From an uncultured Granulosicoccaceae bacterium (GTDB lineage Bacteria > Pseudomonadota > Gammaproteobacteria > Granulosicoccales > Granulosicoccaceae): a stretch of DNA of 42,011 nt. Position 1 is the first letter of the stretch; each line of letters opens with the position of its first letter. Where the stretch lies: contig CAKZVB010000327.1 of the NCBI GenBank assembly GCA_937922015.1, forward strand, positions 1-42,011, written 5' to 3'. This document shows, piece after piece, positions 18,304 through 26,572 of the stretch. Both the position numbers and the translations under genes were made by a program. The notes under the pieces were generated by a model. It worked only from the letters and a program-made list of their open reading frames with translations, made no database searches and was not told where the DNA came from.

Positions 18304-20940
18304 ATGTTATCAACCTCTGACATAAGAAATCGATTCCTTACTTTCTTTGAAAGTAAAGGACATGAGATTGTTAAATCAAGCCCGCTTGTACCGGGCAATG
18401 ATGCGACTTTGCTGTTTACCAACGCGGGTATGGTGCAATTCAAAGACTTGTTTCTCGGTCTTGAAAAACGCGCCTACAACCGCGCCACCACTTCACAGCG
18501 TTGCGTGCGCGCCGGTGGTAAGCATAATGATCTTGAGAACGTAGGCTATACCGCCCGCCATCACACGTTTTTCGAGATGCTGGGCAACTTCAGTTTCGGC
18601 GACTACTTTAAAGAAGACGCCATCAATTATGCCTGGGAATTTCTAACCGTAGTGTTGCAGCTGCCGGCCGACAAATTGTGGGTCACGGTGTTTGAAGAAG
18701 ACGATGAAGCCTACGAACTCTGGGCCAAAAATATCGGTGTACCCGAAGAACGTATTGCCAGAATTGGCGCTAAGGACAATTTCTGGCAGATGGGCGATAC
18801 CGGCCCCTGCGGACCTTGTTCAGAAATATTCTACGATCACGGCCCCGATGTCTTTGGCGGTCCTCCGGGCACACCGGACGAAGATGGCGATCGATATATT
18901 GAAATCTGGAATCTGGTTTTCATGCAGTTCGATCGTGCTGCGGACGGTACTCTTACCCCGTTGCCCAAGCCCAGTGTCGATACCGGTATGGGGCTGGAGC
19001 GAATCGCTGCTGTCATGCAACATGTGCACAACAACTACGAAATTGACTTATTTGCAGATTTACTAAAACACGTTAAGTCAGTGACGGGTGTTAGTGATTC
19101 AGACAGTCCGTCTTTAAACGTGATTGCTGATCACATCCGATCCTGTGCTTTTATGATTGTTGATGGTGTGTTGCCATCTAAGGAGGGGCGTGGCTATGTG
19201 CTGCGACGAATCATTAGACGTGCTGCGCGTCACGGACATAATCTGGGTAAGACAGATCCATTCTTCTACCAACTGGTTGAGCCACTGTCAGAATTAATGG
19301 GTGATGCTTTCCCGGAGCTAAGCGCTGCAAAACAGCAAGTCGCCGATGCGTTGCTGGCTGAAGAGTTACGTTTTGCTGAAACTCTAAGTCAGGGAATGAA
19401 AATACTTGAAGACGATTTCTCGCGCCTGCAGTCTGACACAGTACCTGGTGACGTTCTATTTAAGCTATATGATACTTACGGTTTTCCGCTTGACCTTACC
19501 GCAGACATTGCGCGTGAGCGCGATTTGAAAATTGACGAGTCCGGTTTTGAGCTGCGGATGGAAGAACAGCGCACCAGAGCAAGAGCTGCCAGTCAGTTTG
19601 CCAGTGCCGGGGCAACAAAGGTTAATGTCGATACGGTCACCGAATTTCGTGGCTACGATCACTTAACCGACACCGCCGTGGTGAAGAATATTTTTATCGA
19701 TGGCAATGCCGTTGACAGCGTGACGTTTGACCCGGCCATTGAAATTGATTCAGAAAATTTTAAGCCGGTAATTATCGTTCTGGATAAAACACCATTCTAT
19801 GGTGAGTCCGGCGGGCAGGTCGGTGATAACGGATTTCTGCGCAGCACAGGTGCTGAATTTAGTGTGATCGATACTCAAAAGTCTGCGTCTGCATTTCTGC
19901 ATTACGGAGCGTTGGTCAGTGGTAAGTTGACCTGTGGCGATGAAGTGGTTGCCAGTGTTGACGAAGGCCGTCGTGGCGCTACCGTTCGCAATCACTCTGC
20001 GACCCACCTGTTGCATGCAGGGCTCAGGCGGGCACTGGGTGATCATGTTCAACAGAAAGGCTCTCTGGTGACACCGGGTAACCTGCGGTTTGACTTCTCG
20101 CACGGCGAACCTGTATCACCGCAACATCTCAGTGCAATCGAAACCTGGGTTAATGATCAGGTGCGACAGAACAGTCAGGCACATACCGCAGAAATGAGTA
20201 TGGAAGATGCCAGGGAAAAGGGTGCAATGGCCTTATTCGGAGAAAAGTACGGTGACGTAGTCCGGGTGGTTGAGATCGGTGAGCATTCCACTGAACTATG
20301 CGGTGGCACGCATGTGTCACGAAGCGGCGATATAGGTCTTTTTAGAATTATCGGAGAAACGGGCGTTGCCTCAGGGGTGAGACGCGTAGAGGCGGTTACC
20401 GGGGCAGCTGCCATTGAGTATACCGTTAAGCAACATCAGACCCTGCAAAGTATCGCAGGCACCCTGAAAACACCTCTTGAAAAAGTCGATCAGCGCATAG
20501 TGCAACTCACTGATCAAAATAAAGAGTTGAGTAAAGAACTTGATCGATTAAAATCCGTCATCGCGTCAAAGGCAGGGGATGGTATGCTGGCTGATGCTAT
20601 AGATATTGACGGTGTAAAAGTGTTGGCAGTCGAAATGGAAAATGCAGACGCCAGGTCGCTTCGTGAAGCAATGGATAAACTGAAAGACAAGTTAGGTACA
20701 TCGGCCATTGTTCTGGGCAGTAAGGACGGCGATAAAGTTCGTTTAATCGCGGGTGTCAGTAAAGATGCTACATCTCGTGTTAAGGCCGGGGAGCTTGTAA
20801 ATCATGTGGCCTTGCAGGTTGGTGGCAAAGGCGGTGGCCGACCGGATCTGGCTCAGGCTGGCGGCACTGAGCCTGCAAAACTGAGTGCGGCGCTGGCCAG
20901 CGTACCGGCATGGATAACTGAACAACTAAAGACATCATGA
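18304..20940 (+). CDS. alaS: Alanyl-tRNA synthetase
   Basis: AlaRS charges tRNA-Ala and edits mischarged Ser or Gly. The 878-residue protein is full length. It has the class II catalytic domain ([21 protein letters not shown] near residue 80) and the tRNA-binding helix region. The editing domain carries zinc ligands HSATH and, later, CGGTH. The C-Ala domain ends in [16 protein letters not shown]. The ATG has no strong ribosome binding site. The stop overlaps the lysC start (ATGA), a four-base overlap that implies coupling. Confidence 0.98.
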   Translation: MLSTSDIRNRFLTFFESKGHEIVKSSPLVPGNDATLLFTNAGMVQFKDLFLGLEKRAYNRATTSQRCVRAGGKHNDLENVGYTARHHTFFEMLGNFSFGDYFKEDAINYAWEFLTVVLQLPADKLWVTVFEEDDEAYELWAKNIGVPEERIARIGAKDNFWQMGDTGPCGPCSEIFYDHGPDVFGGPPGTPDEDGDRYIEIWNLVFMQFDRAADGTLTPLPKPSVDTGMGLERIAAVMQHVHNNYEIDLFADLLKHVKSVTGVSDSDSPSLNVIADHIRSCAFMIVDGVLPSKEGRGYVLRRIIRRAARHGHNLGKTDPFFYQLVEPLSELMGDAFPELSAAKQQVADALLAEELRFAETLSQGMKILEDDFSRLQSDTVPGDVLFKLYDTYGFPLDLTADIARERDLKIDESGFELRMEEQRTRARAASQFASAGATKVNVDTVTEFRGYDHLTDTAVVKNIFIDGNAVDSVTFDPAIEIDSENFKPVIIVLDKTPFYGESGGQVGDNGFLRSTGAEFSVIDTQKSASAFLHYGALVSGKLTCGDEVVASVDEGRRGATVRNHSATHLLHAGLRRALGDHVQQKGSLVTPGNLRFDFSHGEPVSPQHLSAIETWVNDQVRQNSQAHTAEMSMEDAREKGAMALFGEKYGDVVRVVEIGEHSTELCGGTHVSRSGDIGLFRIIGETGVASGVRRVEAVTGAAAIEYTVKQHQTLQSIAGTLKTPLEKVDQRIVQLTDQNKELSKELDRLKSVIASKAGDGMLADAIDIDGVKVLAVEMENADARSLREAMDKLKDKLGTSAIVLGSKDGDKVRLIAGVSKDATSRVKAGELVNHVALQVGGKGGGRPDLAQAGGTEPAKLSAALASVPAWITEQLKTS

Positions 20941-22169
20941 GCTTACTGGTACAAAAATATGGCGGCACCTCGGTGGGGTCGCCTGAAAGAATAATTGCAG
21001 TCGCCCAACGCGTAAAAAAATCCGTAGACGATGGTAATCAGGTCGTAGTTGTTGTGTCGGCTATGTCTGGTGAAACCAATCGTCTTATCGGACTCGCTGG
21101 CGAAATAAGTAAACAGCCAAAGCCTCGTGAGATGGATGTCCTGGTGTCGACAGGTGAGCAGGTAACCACTGCGCTGCTTTGTATGGCGCTGGGAGAGTTA
21201 GGGCAGGAGGCACGATCATACACTGGCGCACAGGCAGGTATCCGTACCGACAACTCCTACAGCAAAGCTCGTATCACGGATATAAATACTGAAAAAGTCA
21301 TGGCCGACCTGAACAAAGGCAGGGTAGTTGTGATTGCGGGGTTTCAAGGTATCAATGATGAAGGAGATGTAACAACGCTTGGTCGTGGCGGTTCTGATAC
21401 ATCGGCGGTGGCAATGGCCGCGGCGCTGAAAGCTGATGAGTGCCAGATATACACTGATGTTGATGGCGTTTATACCACTGATCCGCGGGTCGTTCCCAAC
21501 GCGCGCAGAATGTCCCGCGTGACTTTCGAAGAAATGTTGGAAATGGCAAGCCTTGGTTCCAAGGTTTTGCAGATCAGAGCGGTAGAGTTTGCTGGCAAAT
21601 ATAACGTGACCCTAAGAGTGCTTTCGTCATTTACCGAAGGTGAGGGCACGCTGATAACAACAGACAACGAGGACAACGCTTTGGAACAGGCTTTAATTTC
21701 GGGCATTGCATTTAATCGCGATGAAGCCCAGATTACGATTAGAGGTGTGCCGGACACACCCGGCATAGCGCACGCGATAGTCGGGCCGGTCGCAAATGCA
21801 AATGTCGAGGTCGATATGATCGTGCAAAATGTGTCTGGTGATAACATCACGGACTTTACATTCACGGTTAACCGAATTGACTATGACAAAACCTATTCAA
21901 TTGTGCAGCAGCTGGCCACCGATCTGGGGGCGGCCGATATGTCTGGCAGAACAGATATTGCTAAAGTATCGATAGTAGGAGTCGGTATGCGTTCACATGC
22001 CGGTATTGCCAGTACCATGTTCGAGGCGTTGGCGAAGGAGGCTATTAATATCCTGATGATCTCAACGTCTGAAATAAAAATTTCGGTGCTCATTGATGAA
22101 AAATATCTGGAGTTGGCCGTAAGAACGTTACACGAAACGTTTGAGCTTTCGGAAACTCAGCAGAGTTAA
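20937..22169 (+). CDS. lysC: Aspartokinase
   Basis: Aspartokinase phosphorylates aspartate, the entry step to lysine, threonine, methionine and diaminopimelate. The 410-residue protein starts with the kinase motif KYGGTSVGS and contains [33 protein letters not shown] and [15 protein letters not shown]. Two ACT domains follow from about residue 265 ([20 protein letters not shown] and [22 protein letters not shown]). The length matches the monofunctional pseudomonad type. It sits between alaS and csrA, the common order in pseudomonads. No lysine riboswitch precedes it, as expected for a gene fused into an alaS transcript. Confidence 0.97.
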   Translation: MSLLVQKYGGTSVGSPERIIAVAQRVKKSVDDGNQVVVVVSAMSGETNRLIGLAGEISKQPKPREMDVLVSTGEQVTTALLCMALGELGQEARSYTGAQAGIRTDNSYSKARITDINTEKVMADLNKGRVVVIAGFQGINDEGDVTTLGRGGSDTSAVAMAAALKADECQIYTDVDGVYTTDPRVVPNARRMSRVTFEEMLEMASLGSKVLQIRAVEFAGKYNVTLRVLSSFTEGEGTLITTDNEDNALEQALISGIAFNRDEAQITIRGVPDTPGIAHAIVGPVANANVEVDMIVQNVSGDNITDFTFTVNRIDYDKTYSIVQQLATDLGAADMSGRTDIAKVSIVGVGMRSHAGIASTMFEALAKEAINILMISTSEIKISVLIDEKYLELAVRTLHETFELSETQQS

Positions 22170-22244
22170 AGTCCTGGCAGTTTGCTGCTGGCGCTGTAAC
22201 AGACCAGCGAAAACCATCTTTCTCATTGCATTTTACTAATATGG

Positions 22245-22265
22245 AATGTCAACATGTGTGACATT
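22245..22265. promoter_or_regulatory. Inverted repeat between lysC and csrA
   Basis: AATGTCA and TGACATT form a perfect 7-bp inverted repeat with a 7-base spacer, about 140 bases ahead of csrA. It could be an operator or a small hairpin; no T-run follows. Confidence 0.4.
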
Positions 22266-22364
22266 GGCAACGGTTGGGGTTCAATTGGCCGAAAGTTGGA
22301 ATATGGTAGTGAAGGTTGTAAAAACTAAGACGGGTTCTGCCGCGATTTTGACGCAGAATCAGAA

Positions 22365-22370
22365 TATAAT
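22365..22370 (+). promoter_or_regulatory. Candidate -10 element for csrA
   Basis: A perfect TATAAT lies 32 bases before the csrA start. A TTGACG is present but only 11 bases upstream, too close for a normal -35, so the partner element is uncertain. Confidence 0.4.
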
Positions 22371-22402
22371 GCTTCAAATTATTTTAAATCTACGGAGTAA
22401 CA

Positions 22403-22678
22403 ATGCTAATACTTACCCGACGCGTCGGTGAAACCCTCATGATCGGCGACGAGGTAACGGTCACGGTATTGGGTGTGAAAGGAAATCAAGTCCGGATTGG
22501 TGTCAATGCACCTAAAGAGGTTGCGGTTCACCGAGAAGAAATCTACGAACGCATTAAACGTGAACAACAGGCTTCAGCCGAAAGAGGGACCGCCCACGAC
22601 GATAGCGCGAGTGACAGCGACAATGCCACCGACATCAGTGGCTATTCTACCGCTGAATCTTCTGGCACCCAGGGTTAG
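22403..22678 (+). CDS. csrA: Carbon storage regulator CsrA with extended tail
   Basis: CsrA is a small RNA-binding dimer that represses or stabilises mRNAs by binding GGA motifs, controlling glycogen, motility and biofilm genes. The core is textbook: [51 protein letters not shown], with the RNA-contacting N-terminal LTRR and the VHREE stretch containing Arg44. The usual length is about 61-65 residues; here it is 91, because of a roughly 30-residue tail rich in Ser, Asp, Ala and Gly. The ribosome binding site GGAG lies 7 bases ahead of the ATG and contains a GGA, so autoregulation by CsrA is plausible. Glycogen genes lie 4 kb downstream. Confidence 0.96.
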   Translation: MLILTRRVGETLMIGDEVTVTVLGVKGNQVRIGVNAPKEVAVHREEIYERIKREQQASAERGTAHDDSASDSDNATDISGYSTAESSGTQG

Positions 22679-22741
22679 CACTGACTATATTTTGGCGAAT
22701 AATCGTTAAAACATAGATTTTCTGCTATACTGAGGAGATGG

Positions 22742-22768
22742 AAACCGCTCATTGAGCGGTTTTTTCGT
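22742..22768 (+). terminator. Rho-independent terminator of csrA
   Basis: The stem AAACCGCTC/GAGCGGTTT with loop ATT is followed by a T-run. It lies about 65 bases after the csrA stop and before the tRNA genes. Confidence 0.9.
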
Positions 22769-22819
22769 TTTTATGTTTGACTTTACTGTCCCACAATATA
22801 AGCTTGCATGCTTGGAAAC

Positions 22820-22912
22820 GGAGAGATGGCCGAGTGGCTGAAGGCGCTCCCCTGCTAAGGGAGTATGGGGTTTATAGCTCCATCGAGGGTTCGAATCCCT
22901 CTCTCTCCGCCA
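22820..22912 (+). tRNA. tRNA-Ser (anticodon GCU)
   Basis: The acceptor arms GGAGAGA and TCTCTCC pair, the anticodon loop CTGCTAA gives GCU, and a long variable arm is present as in class II serine tRNAs. The T-arm has GGTTCGAATCC, and CCA is encoded at 22910-22912. It reads AGC and AGU. Its place after csrA matches other gammaproteobacteria. Confidence 0.97.
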
Positions 22913-22966
22913 TTAAACAAGTGCTTGAAGTTTCGTATCAACAACGTCATACTTGCGCGGATATGA

Positions 22967-23043
22967 GCGCCCGTAGCTCAGCTGGATAGAGTACCTGGCT
23001 ACGAACCAGGTGGTCGGAGGTTCGAATCCTTCCGGGCGCACCA
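22967..23043 (+). tRNA. tRNA-Arg (anticodon ACG)
   Basis: The acceptor GCGCCCG pairs with CGGGCGC, the discriminator is A, and CCA is encoded at 23041-23043. The anticodon loop CTACGAA gives ACG, which is edited to ICG by TadA in bacteria and reads CGU, CGC and CGA. It lies 54 bases after tRNA-Ser and is probably co-transcribed. Confidence 0.97.
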
Positions 23044-23173
23044 TTAACCCCATCCGTTTTATAGTGCCAAAAGCATTCATAAAAGGTAAGGCGGTCTGCA
23101 CAGTCAAGATTCTGTGGGGGCTGTACTATGTTATTAGGAAAGGGCTGCTACAAAGCTCTAAGGATATCCCAAG

Positions 23174-23242
23174 ATGCTGGCTGTGTTTATGTGCCTGGCT
23201 ATTTCAGCAATAGCGATGGCAATTGTAACAAGACGTTCCTGA
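23174..23242 (+). CDS. Possible 22-residue membrane peptide
   Basis: A short frame, ATG to TGA, encodes MLAVFMCLAISAIAMAIVTR followed by RS. It is a single hydrophobic helix with a basic end, as in known bacterial small membrane proteins. An AGGA lies 9 bases before the ATG, and a hairpin with a short T-tract follows the stop within 6 bases. It could be the last member of the tRNA transcript or have its own promoter. A chance hydrophobic frame of this size cannot be excluded, and I know no named homologue. Confidence 0.4.
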   Translation: MLAVFMCLAISAIAMAIVTRRS

Positions 23243-23247
23243 GGCTA

Positions 23248-23270
23248 GCCCACAAGTAGCTGGGCGTTTT
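23248..23270 (+). terminator. Modest terminator hairpin after the tRNA genes
   Basis: GCCCA pairs with TGGGC across an 8-base loop and is followed by GTTTTCGTT. The stem is only 5 bp, so the call is tentative. It would end the tRNA/small-peptide transcript ahead of the convergent alkB-like gene. Confidence 0.45.
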
Positions 23271-23272
23271 CG

Positions 23273-23908
23273 TTAGACTTCTGATCGTTTCGCCGGAGTA
23301 GATTTGCCGGGTTTCGCTGTCGGGTAAATCAGGCGAAAAGTCAGATTGATTCGCTTCGAGGCGGTTTTTTTTGTTTTTGGCACGCAATGTTGCCAGTGAT
23401 GTTGGAATGTACCAAGCATCAAAACCACACTGCCTCCGGTCAACAACACCTCATGTTTATCGCTTTTATCCTGTCTGTTTCTGATCACGAAGCGTCTGCT
23501 GCCTCCCAGACTTACTGATGCTATCTGTGGATCGACACCCAGCGAGGCTTCGTCATCGCTGTGCCAGCCCATACAATCGCTGCCGTCACGGTACAGGTTA
23601 GCCAGAACGCTGTTCAGATCCAGTGAGAATTCGTTTTCAATCCGAACCATTACATTCATCAGCGCAGGCGGCAGTACCTTTGGCGCAAAAGTTTTACCTG
23701 AATAGCTGTATGCATAATCTCCAAACCATGCATTGAGCCTTGGGATAGGAACACGCTTGCCAAACATAGCAATTTCCGATTGTTCCCAGGTAAACTCTTT
23801 CTCGCAAGAGGCAAATAGTTGTTGTTCTTCCAGTGGGCTTAAGAAGTTGTCGATCAATACCAGTCGAGCTGATTCGCTCAAACGAATTTCAGTTGCTTTG
23901 TTCTTCAT
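23273..23908 (-). CDS. alkB: AlkB-family 2-oxoglutarate/Fe(II) DNA dioxygenase
   Basis: AlkB enzymes repair 1-methyladenine and 3-methylcytosine by oxidative demethylation. The 211-residue protein is of the ALKBH2/3-like branch: VPIPRLNAWFGD resembles the substrate-loop motif PR...GD. Iron ligands fit His116 and Asp118 (GWHSDDE) and His174 (HWQHCVP). Arg187 and Arg193 in KRINLTFR bind 2-oxoglutarate. I start at the ATG at 23908. The frame extends to 24073, but that would overlap the divergent cinA-like start and adds a stretch unlike the family. The C-terminal tail is short and basic. The gene is a singleton, not part of an ada operon here. Confidence 0.9.
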   Translation of the reverse strand: MKNKATEIRLSESARLVLIDNFLSPLEEQQLFASCEKEFTWEQSEIAMFGKRVPIPRLNAWFGDYAYSYSGKTFAPKVLPPALMNVMVRIENEFSLDLNSVLANLYRDGSDCMGWHSDDEASLGVDPQIASVSLGGSRRFVIRNRQDKSDKHEVLLTGGSVVLMLGTFQHHWQHCVPKTKKTASKRINLTFRLIYPTAKPGKSTPAKRSEV

Positions 23909-24063
23909 TTGACAGTTTGTTTTCTGTTCATAACGGGCTCGTGCAGAATCGTTTAAACCAGATGCAGTGCGTTGACTTTTGTAGTCAGTGATTTGCAGTA
24001 AAACGATTGCTGTATTTCCTCTGGATTGAGACACTAGTGTCATATATTGAACCGGGATAAACC

Positions 24064-24825
24064 ATGACGTCAAACCCTACCGCGGCTGTGATTCTAATTG
24101 GCAATGAAATTTTATCGGGCCGAACGCAGGATATTAACCTTCAGCACATTGCAGAACACTTATGCGCTGTCGGTATCCAGGTTTGTGAGTGTCGGGTTAT
24201 TGCGGACATAGAAGCGGTGATAGTGGATGCAGTAAATACCTTGCGACACCAGTACGACTACGTTTTTACCACAGGGGGTATCGGCCCAACCCATGATGAT
24301 ATTACAGCGCAGTGCGTTGCTAACGCGTTTGGTGTGCCGCTGTTGCAGCATCCGCAGGCTGTTAAACTGTTAACGGAGTATTTTCAAAGTCGTGATGTAG
24401 AGGTTAACGAAGCCCGTATGCGAATGGCAAACGTTCCGCAGGGAGGTGTTCTGATCGAAAATCCAGTATCAGTTGCTCCAGGCTTTTGTGTTGAAAATGT
24501 CTATGTGATGGCCGGTGTTCCCAGAATTATGCAAGCAATGTTTGCCAATATATTGCCGACGCTTGAGCATGGTGCGGTAATCTACAGTGTAACCGTGGTG
24601 TGTAATTTACCTGAAGGGATAATTTCCAGGCCACTGGGTGAATTACAGGAAAAATATCCGCAGATAGATTTAGGCAGTTACCCGGGTAAGTCCAATGCGA
24701 CCTCCCGGGTGTCACTGGTGGCACGGGGTACCGATCAGGATGTATTACGAGAGGTCTTGGCGGATTTAGAGGGGCTTGTCGGTCGTTTTGACGGTGAGGT
24801 GGTTGAGGTCAAGGCAGGTTTTTAA
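24064..24825 (+). CDS. CinA N-terminal/molybdopterin-binding-domain protein
   Basis: This 253-residue protein has the MoaB/CinA fold. It begins AAVILIGNEILSGRTQDIN, with the core TTGGIGPTHDDIT and later NPVSVAPGFCVENVYVMAGVP. In CinA this domain is an ADP-ribose pyrophosphatase (COG1058). Stand-alone forms occur widely in proteobacteria, and their role is poorly defined. The amidohydrolase half, PncC, is a separate gene at 15961. The ATG is preceded by a GGGA. It is divergent from the alkB-like gene. Confidence 0.88.
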   Translation: MTSNPTAAVILIGNEILSGRTQDINLQHIAEHLCAVGIQVCECRVIADIEAVIVDAVNTLRHQYDYVFTTGGIGPTHDDITAQCVANAFGVPLLQHPQAVKLLTEYFQSRDVEVNEARMRMANVPQGGVLIENPVSVAPGFCVENVYVMAGVPRIMQAMFANILPTLEHGAVIYSVTVVCNLPEGIISRPLGELQEKYPQIDLGSYPGKSNATSRVSLVARGTDQDVLREVLADLEGLVGRFDGEVVEVKAGF

Positions 24826-24844
24826 TCGACCGGGTAAAGTGTCT

Positions 24845-26383
24845 TCATTTAAAAGCGGGCAGGGAGTATTTGCACGAATCTAGTGTGAGTGTGGTGTCCG
24901 AGTCGTCGATAAATCTCATCACTTGTTCGCGCGCGCACTCGCTTTGGAACCATACAGAGTGGCCAGCGCCTTGAACGATTGCGATGGTGGCATCGCTAAA
25001 ATTATCTGTGGTGTTGTTGATATCGGCCTGACTAATTACCGGGTCGAGGCTGCCCGCCAGCACCAGCGTCCTTGTGTTGAAGTCCTTGGTTGGCAGTAGT
25101 TTGTTGTCCGGTTTTACATGCCACGCTTTGCATAGCTCTGGCTGAGCAGCCAGTGCTTGTCTTGAATCGGCAGACAGGGTATTCAGAAACGTTGGATGGT
25201 CTGCAAGGTATTTGTCTTCAAGTATCTGTCTTTCCTTACAGTGAATTGTCATGTTCAGGCCGTCTGCGTAATCAAGGTCTGTGCTCTGATACCAGAATTC
25301 TTCGGTGAAGGTTTTAAGAGCCTGCTTGCGTCCCTTGTGCAGTTTATCAATGACCAGTGGCAGCATTGCAATTGAATCGTTGTTGTATATAGCGGTAAAA
25401 AAGATGGCCAAAATCGCGTTGTCGTCGATTATCAGTGTTTTGTATTTGCCTCCGCCGTCTGGCTCATAGGTTTGTATTTTTATGCCATACGGACGTGTAC
25501 GGGCGCGAATCAGAATATCGTTGAATTGGCTGGCGAGTGCCGGGTAGCGTGAATTGCACTGCTGCGTTTGCCGACAGCGATTGATGGTTTTAACAATTGC
25601 CTTGTGCGTTACCTCTTTTGTAATGGGTTGCTGATAATCCAGAGGCACTGGTGAGTCCAGTACAACAGTTTCAAAGGCATTTGGTTGCTCGATCAGCATC
25701 GCTTGAGCCAGTACCGTGGCATAAGATGTTGCGATTGTGCTCCATCGGCGGTACGGCAGGCCCTCCATTATGGTTAAAAAATCAAGGGCGGACTGTCGAG
25801 TATCAAATGGCGATAGGTCACCATACAGCGTGTTGAGTCTTTTTCTACACGCAGCGATCGCATGGTGGTATTCGCGGATTTCCTGTGCCAGGGTTCGATT
25901 TTGTGTAGCCAGCGATTTAAATACATCGATTGTTTCTGTGCAGTTTAGTCGCGGGGTCGCGAAACCCGCACCGCGCTGATCGATAATAACGATGTCGTAT
26001 CCAGCCTGTCGAAGGCTCTGGTAGGGCTGAAGATACTCTCCGCTGGAATACAGGTATCCGAAACCCATTGAAGCCCCCGGGCCGCCACCGCCGGGTATCA
26101 GTACCGCTCGTTCTGTGTTGGGGCTAAGGGATCGGGTTGATCTTGCGATTAGCACTGGCAGTTCTATTCTATCGCGACTGTCAGTTTTGTCATGATTACG
26201 GGGTACTGATACAAAGCCACAACTGACTCGCGGCGGCGCTTCATTGATAAAATCAATGCAATCGGCCAATACTATGGTGGCGGCATTTGCGTTGGTCGTC
26301 GAAAACCCGGCAACAGGCAGTAATATCAGCACAAGTAAGGCGATGTAGAGCCGGCTGGTTTTTCTGAAGCGTTCTGGAGTCAA
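24845..26383 (-). CDS. Secreted alpha/beta hydrolase, tripeptidyl-aminopeptidase/proline-iminopeptidase-like
   Basis: This 512-residue protein begins at a TTG, with a stop codon four codons upstream, and has a signal peptide (SRLYIALLVLILLPVAGFST, then NANA). The fold resembles TAP-like peptidases: oxyanion loop GGGGPGAS (98-105), IIDQRGAG (133-140), Asp447 in GSLDPV and His475 in GAGHSVW. The expected nucleophile elbow GxSYG is here ATSYA, with Ser220 kept but both glycines replaced by alanines. Activity may therefore be altered or lost. Several Cys residues (42, 55, 148, 179, 270, 276) fit disulfides in an exported protein. The substrate is unknown. Confidence 0.82.
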   Translation of the reverse strand: MTPERFRKTSRLYIALLVLILLPVAGFSTTNANAATIVLADCIDFINEAPPRVSCGFVSVPRNHDKTDSRDRIELPVLIARSTRSLSPNTERAVLIPGGGGPGASMGFGYLYSSGEYLQPYQSLRQAGYDIVIIDQRGAGFATPRLNCTETIDVFKSLATQNRTLAQEIREYHHAIAACRKRLNTLYGDLSPFDTRQSALDFLTIMEGLPYRRWSTIATSYATVLAQAMLIEQPNAFETVVLDSPVPLDYQQPITKEVTHKAIVKTINRCRQTQQCNSRYPALASQFNDILIRARTRPYGIKIQTYEPDGGGKYKTLIIDDNAILAIFFTAIYNNDSIAMLPLVIDKLHKGRKQALKTFTEEFWYQSTDLDYADGLNMTIHCKERQILEDKYLADHPTFLNTLSADSRQALAAQPELCKAWHVKPDNKLLPTKDFNTRTLVLAGSLDPVISQADINNTTDNFSDATIAIVQGAGHSVWFQSECAREQVMRFIDDSDTTLTLDSCKYSLPAFK

Positions 26384-26572
26384 GAGATTGTCTCAGTGTG
26401 TAAATTTGAGGCTGCCGGCCGGGTTTTACCAGTCTGATGGCTGTCAGCTTAACCTCGCTGTGTAATTGTCGTTACAATAAGAGATCGGCCGGTCGGTGCG
26501 AAATTAGTGCTCGTAATGTGGCTGGCGTTACACTTTCAGTGCAATTTCCTCACACAGTGACAGAGAAATAGA

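Noticed and set aside
20937..22169. Lysine riboswitch controlling lysC
   Set aside because: lysC starts inside the alaS stop codon, leaving no leader to hold one.
23909..24073. Longer start for the AlkB-like protein
   Set aside because: It would overlap the divergent cinA-like start and adds sequence outside the family's usual N-terminus.
15961..24825. Split cinA as a broken gene
   Set aside because: The C-terminal domain (15961) and the N-terminal domain (24064) are each complete and stand-alone, a common arrangement, and lie 8 kb apart.
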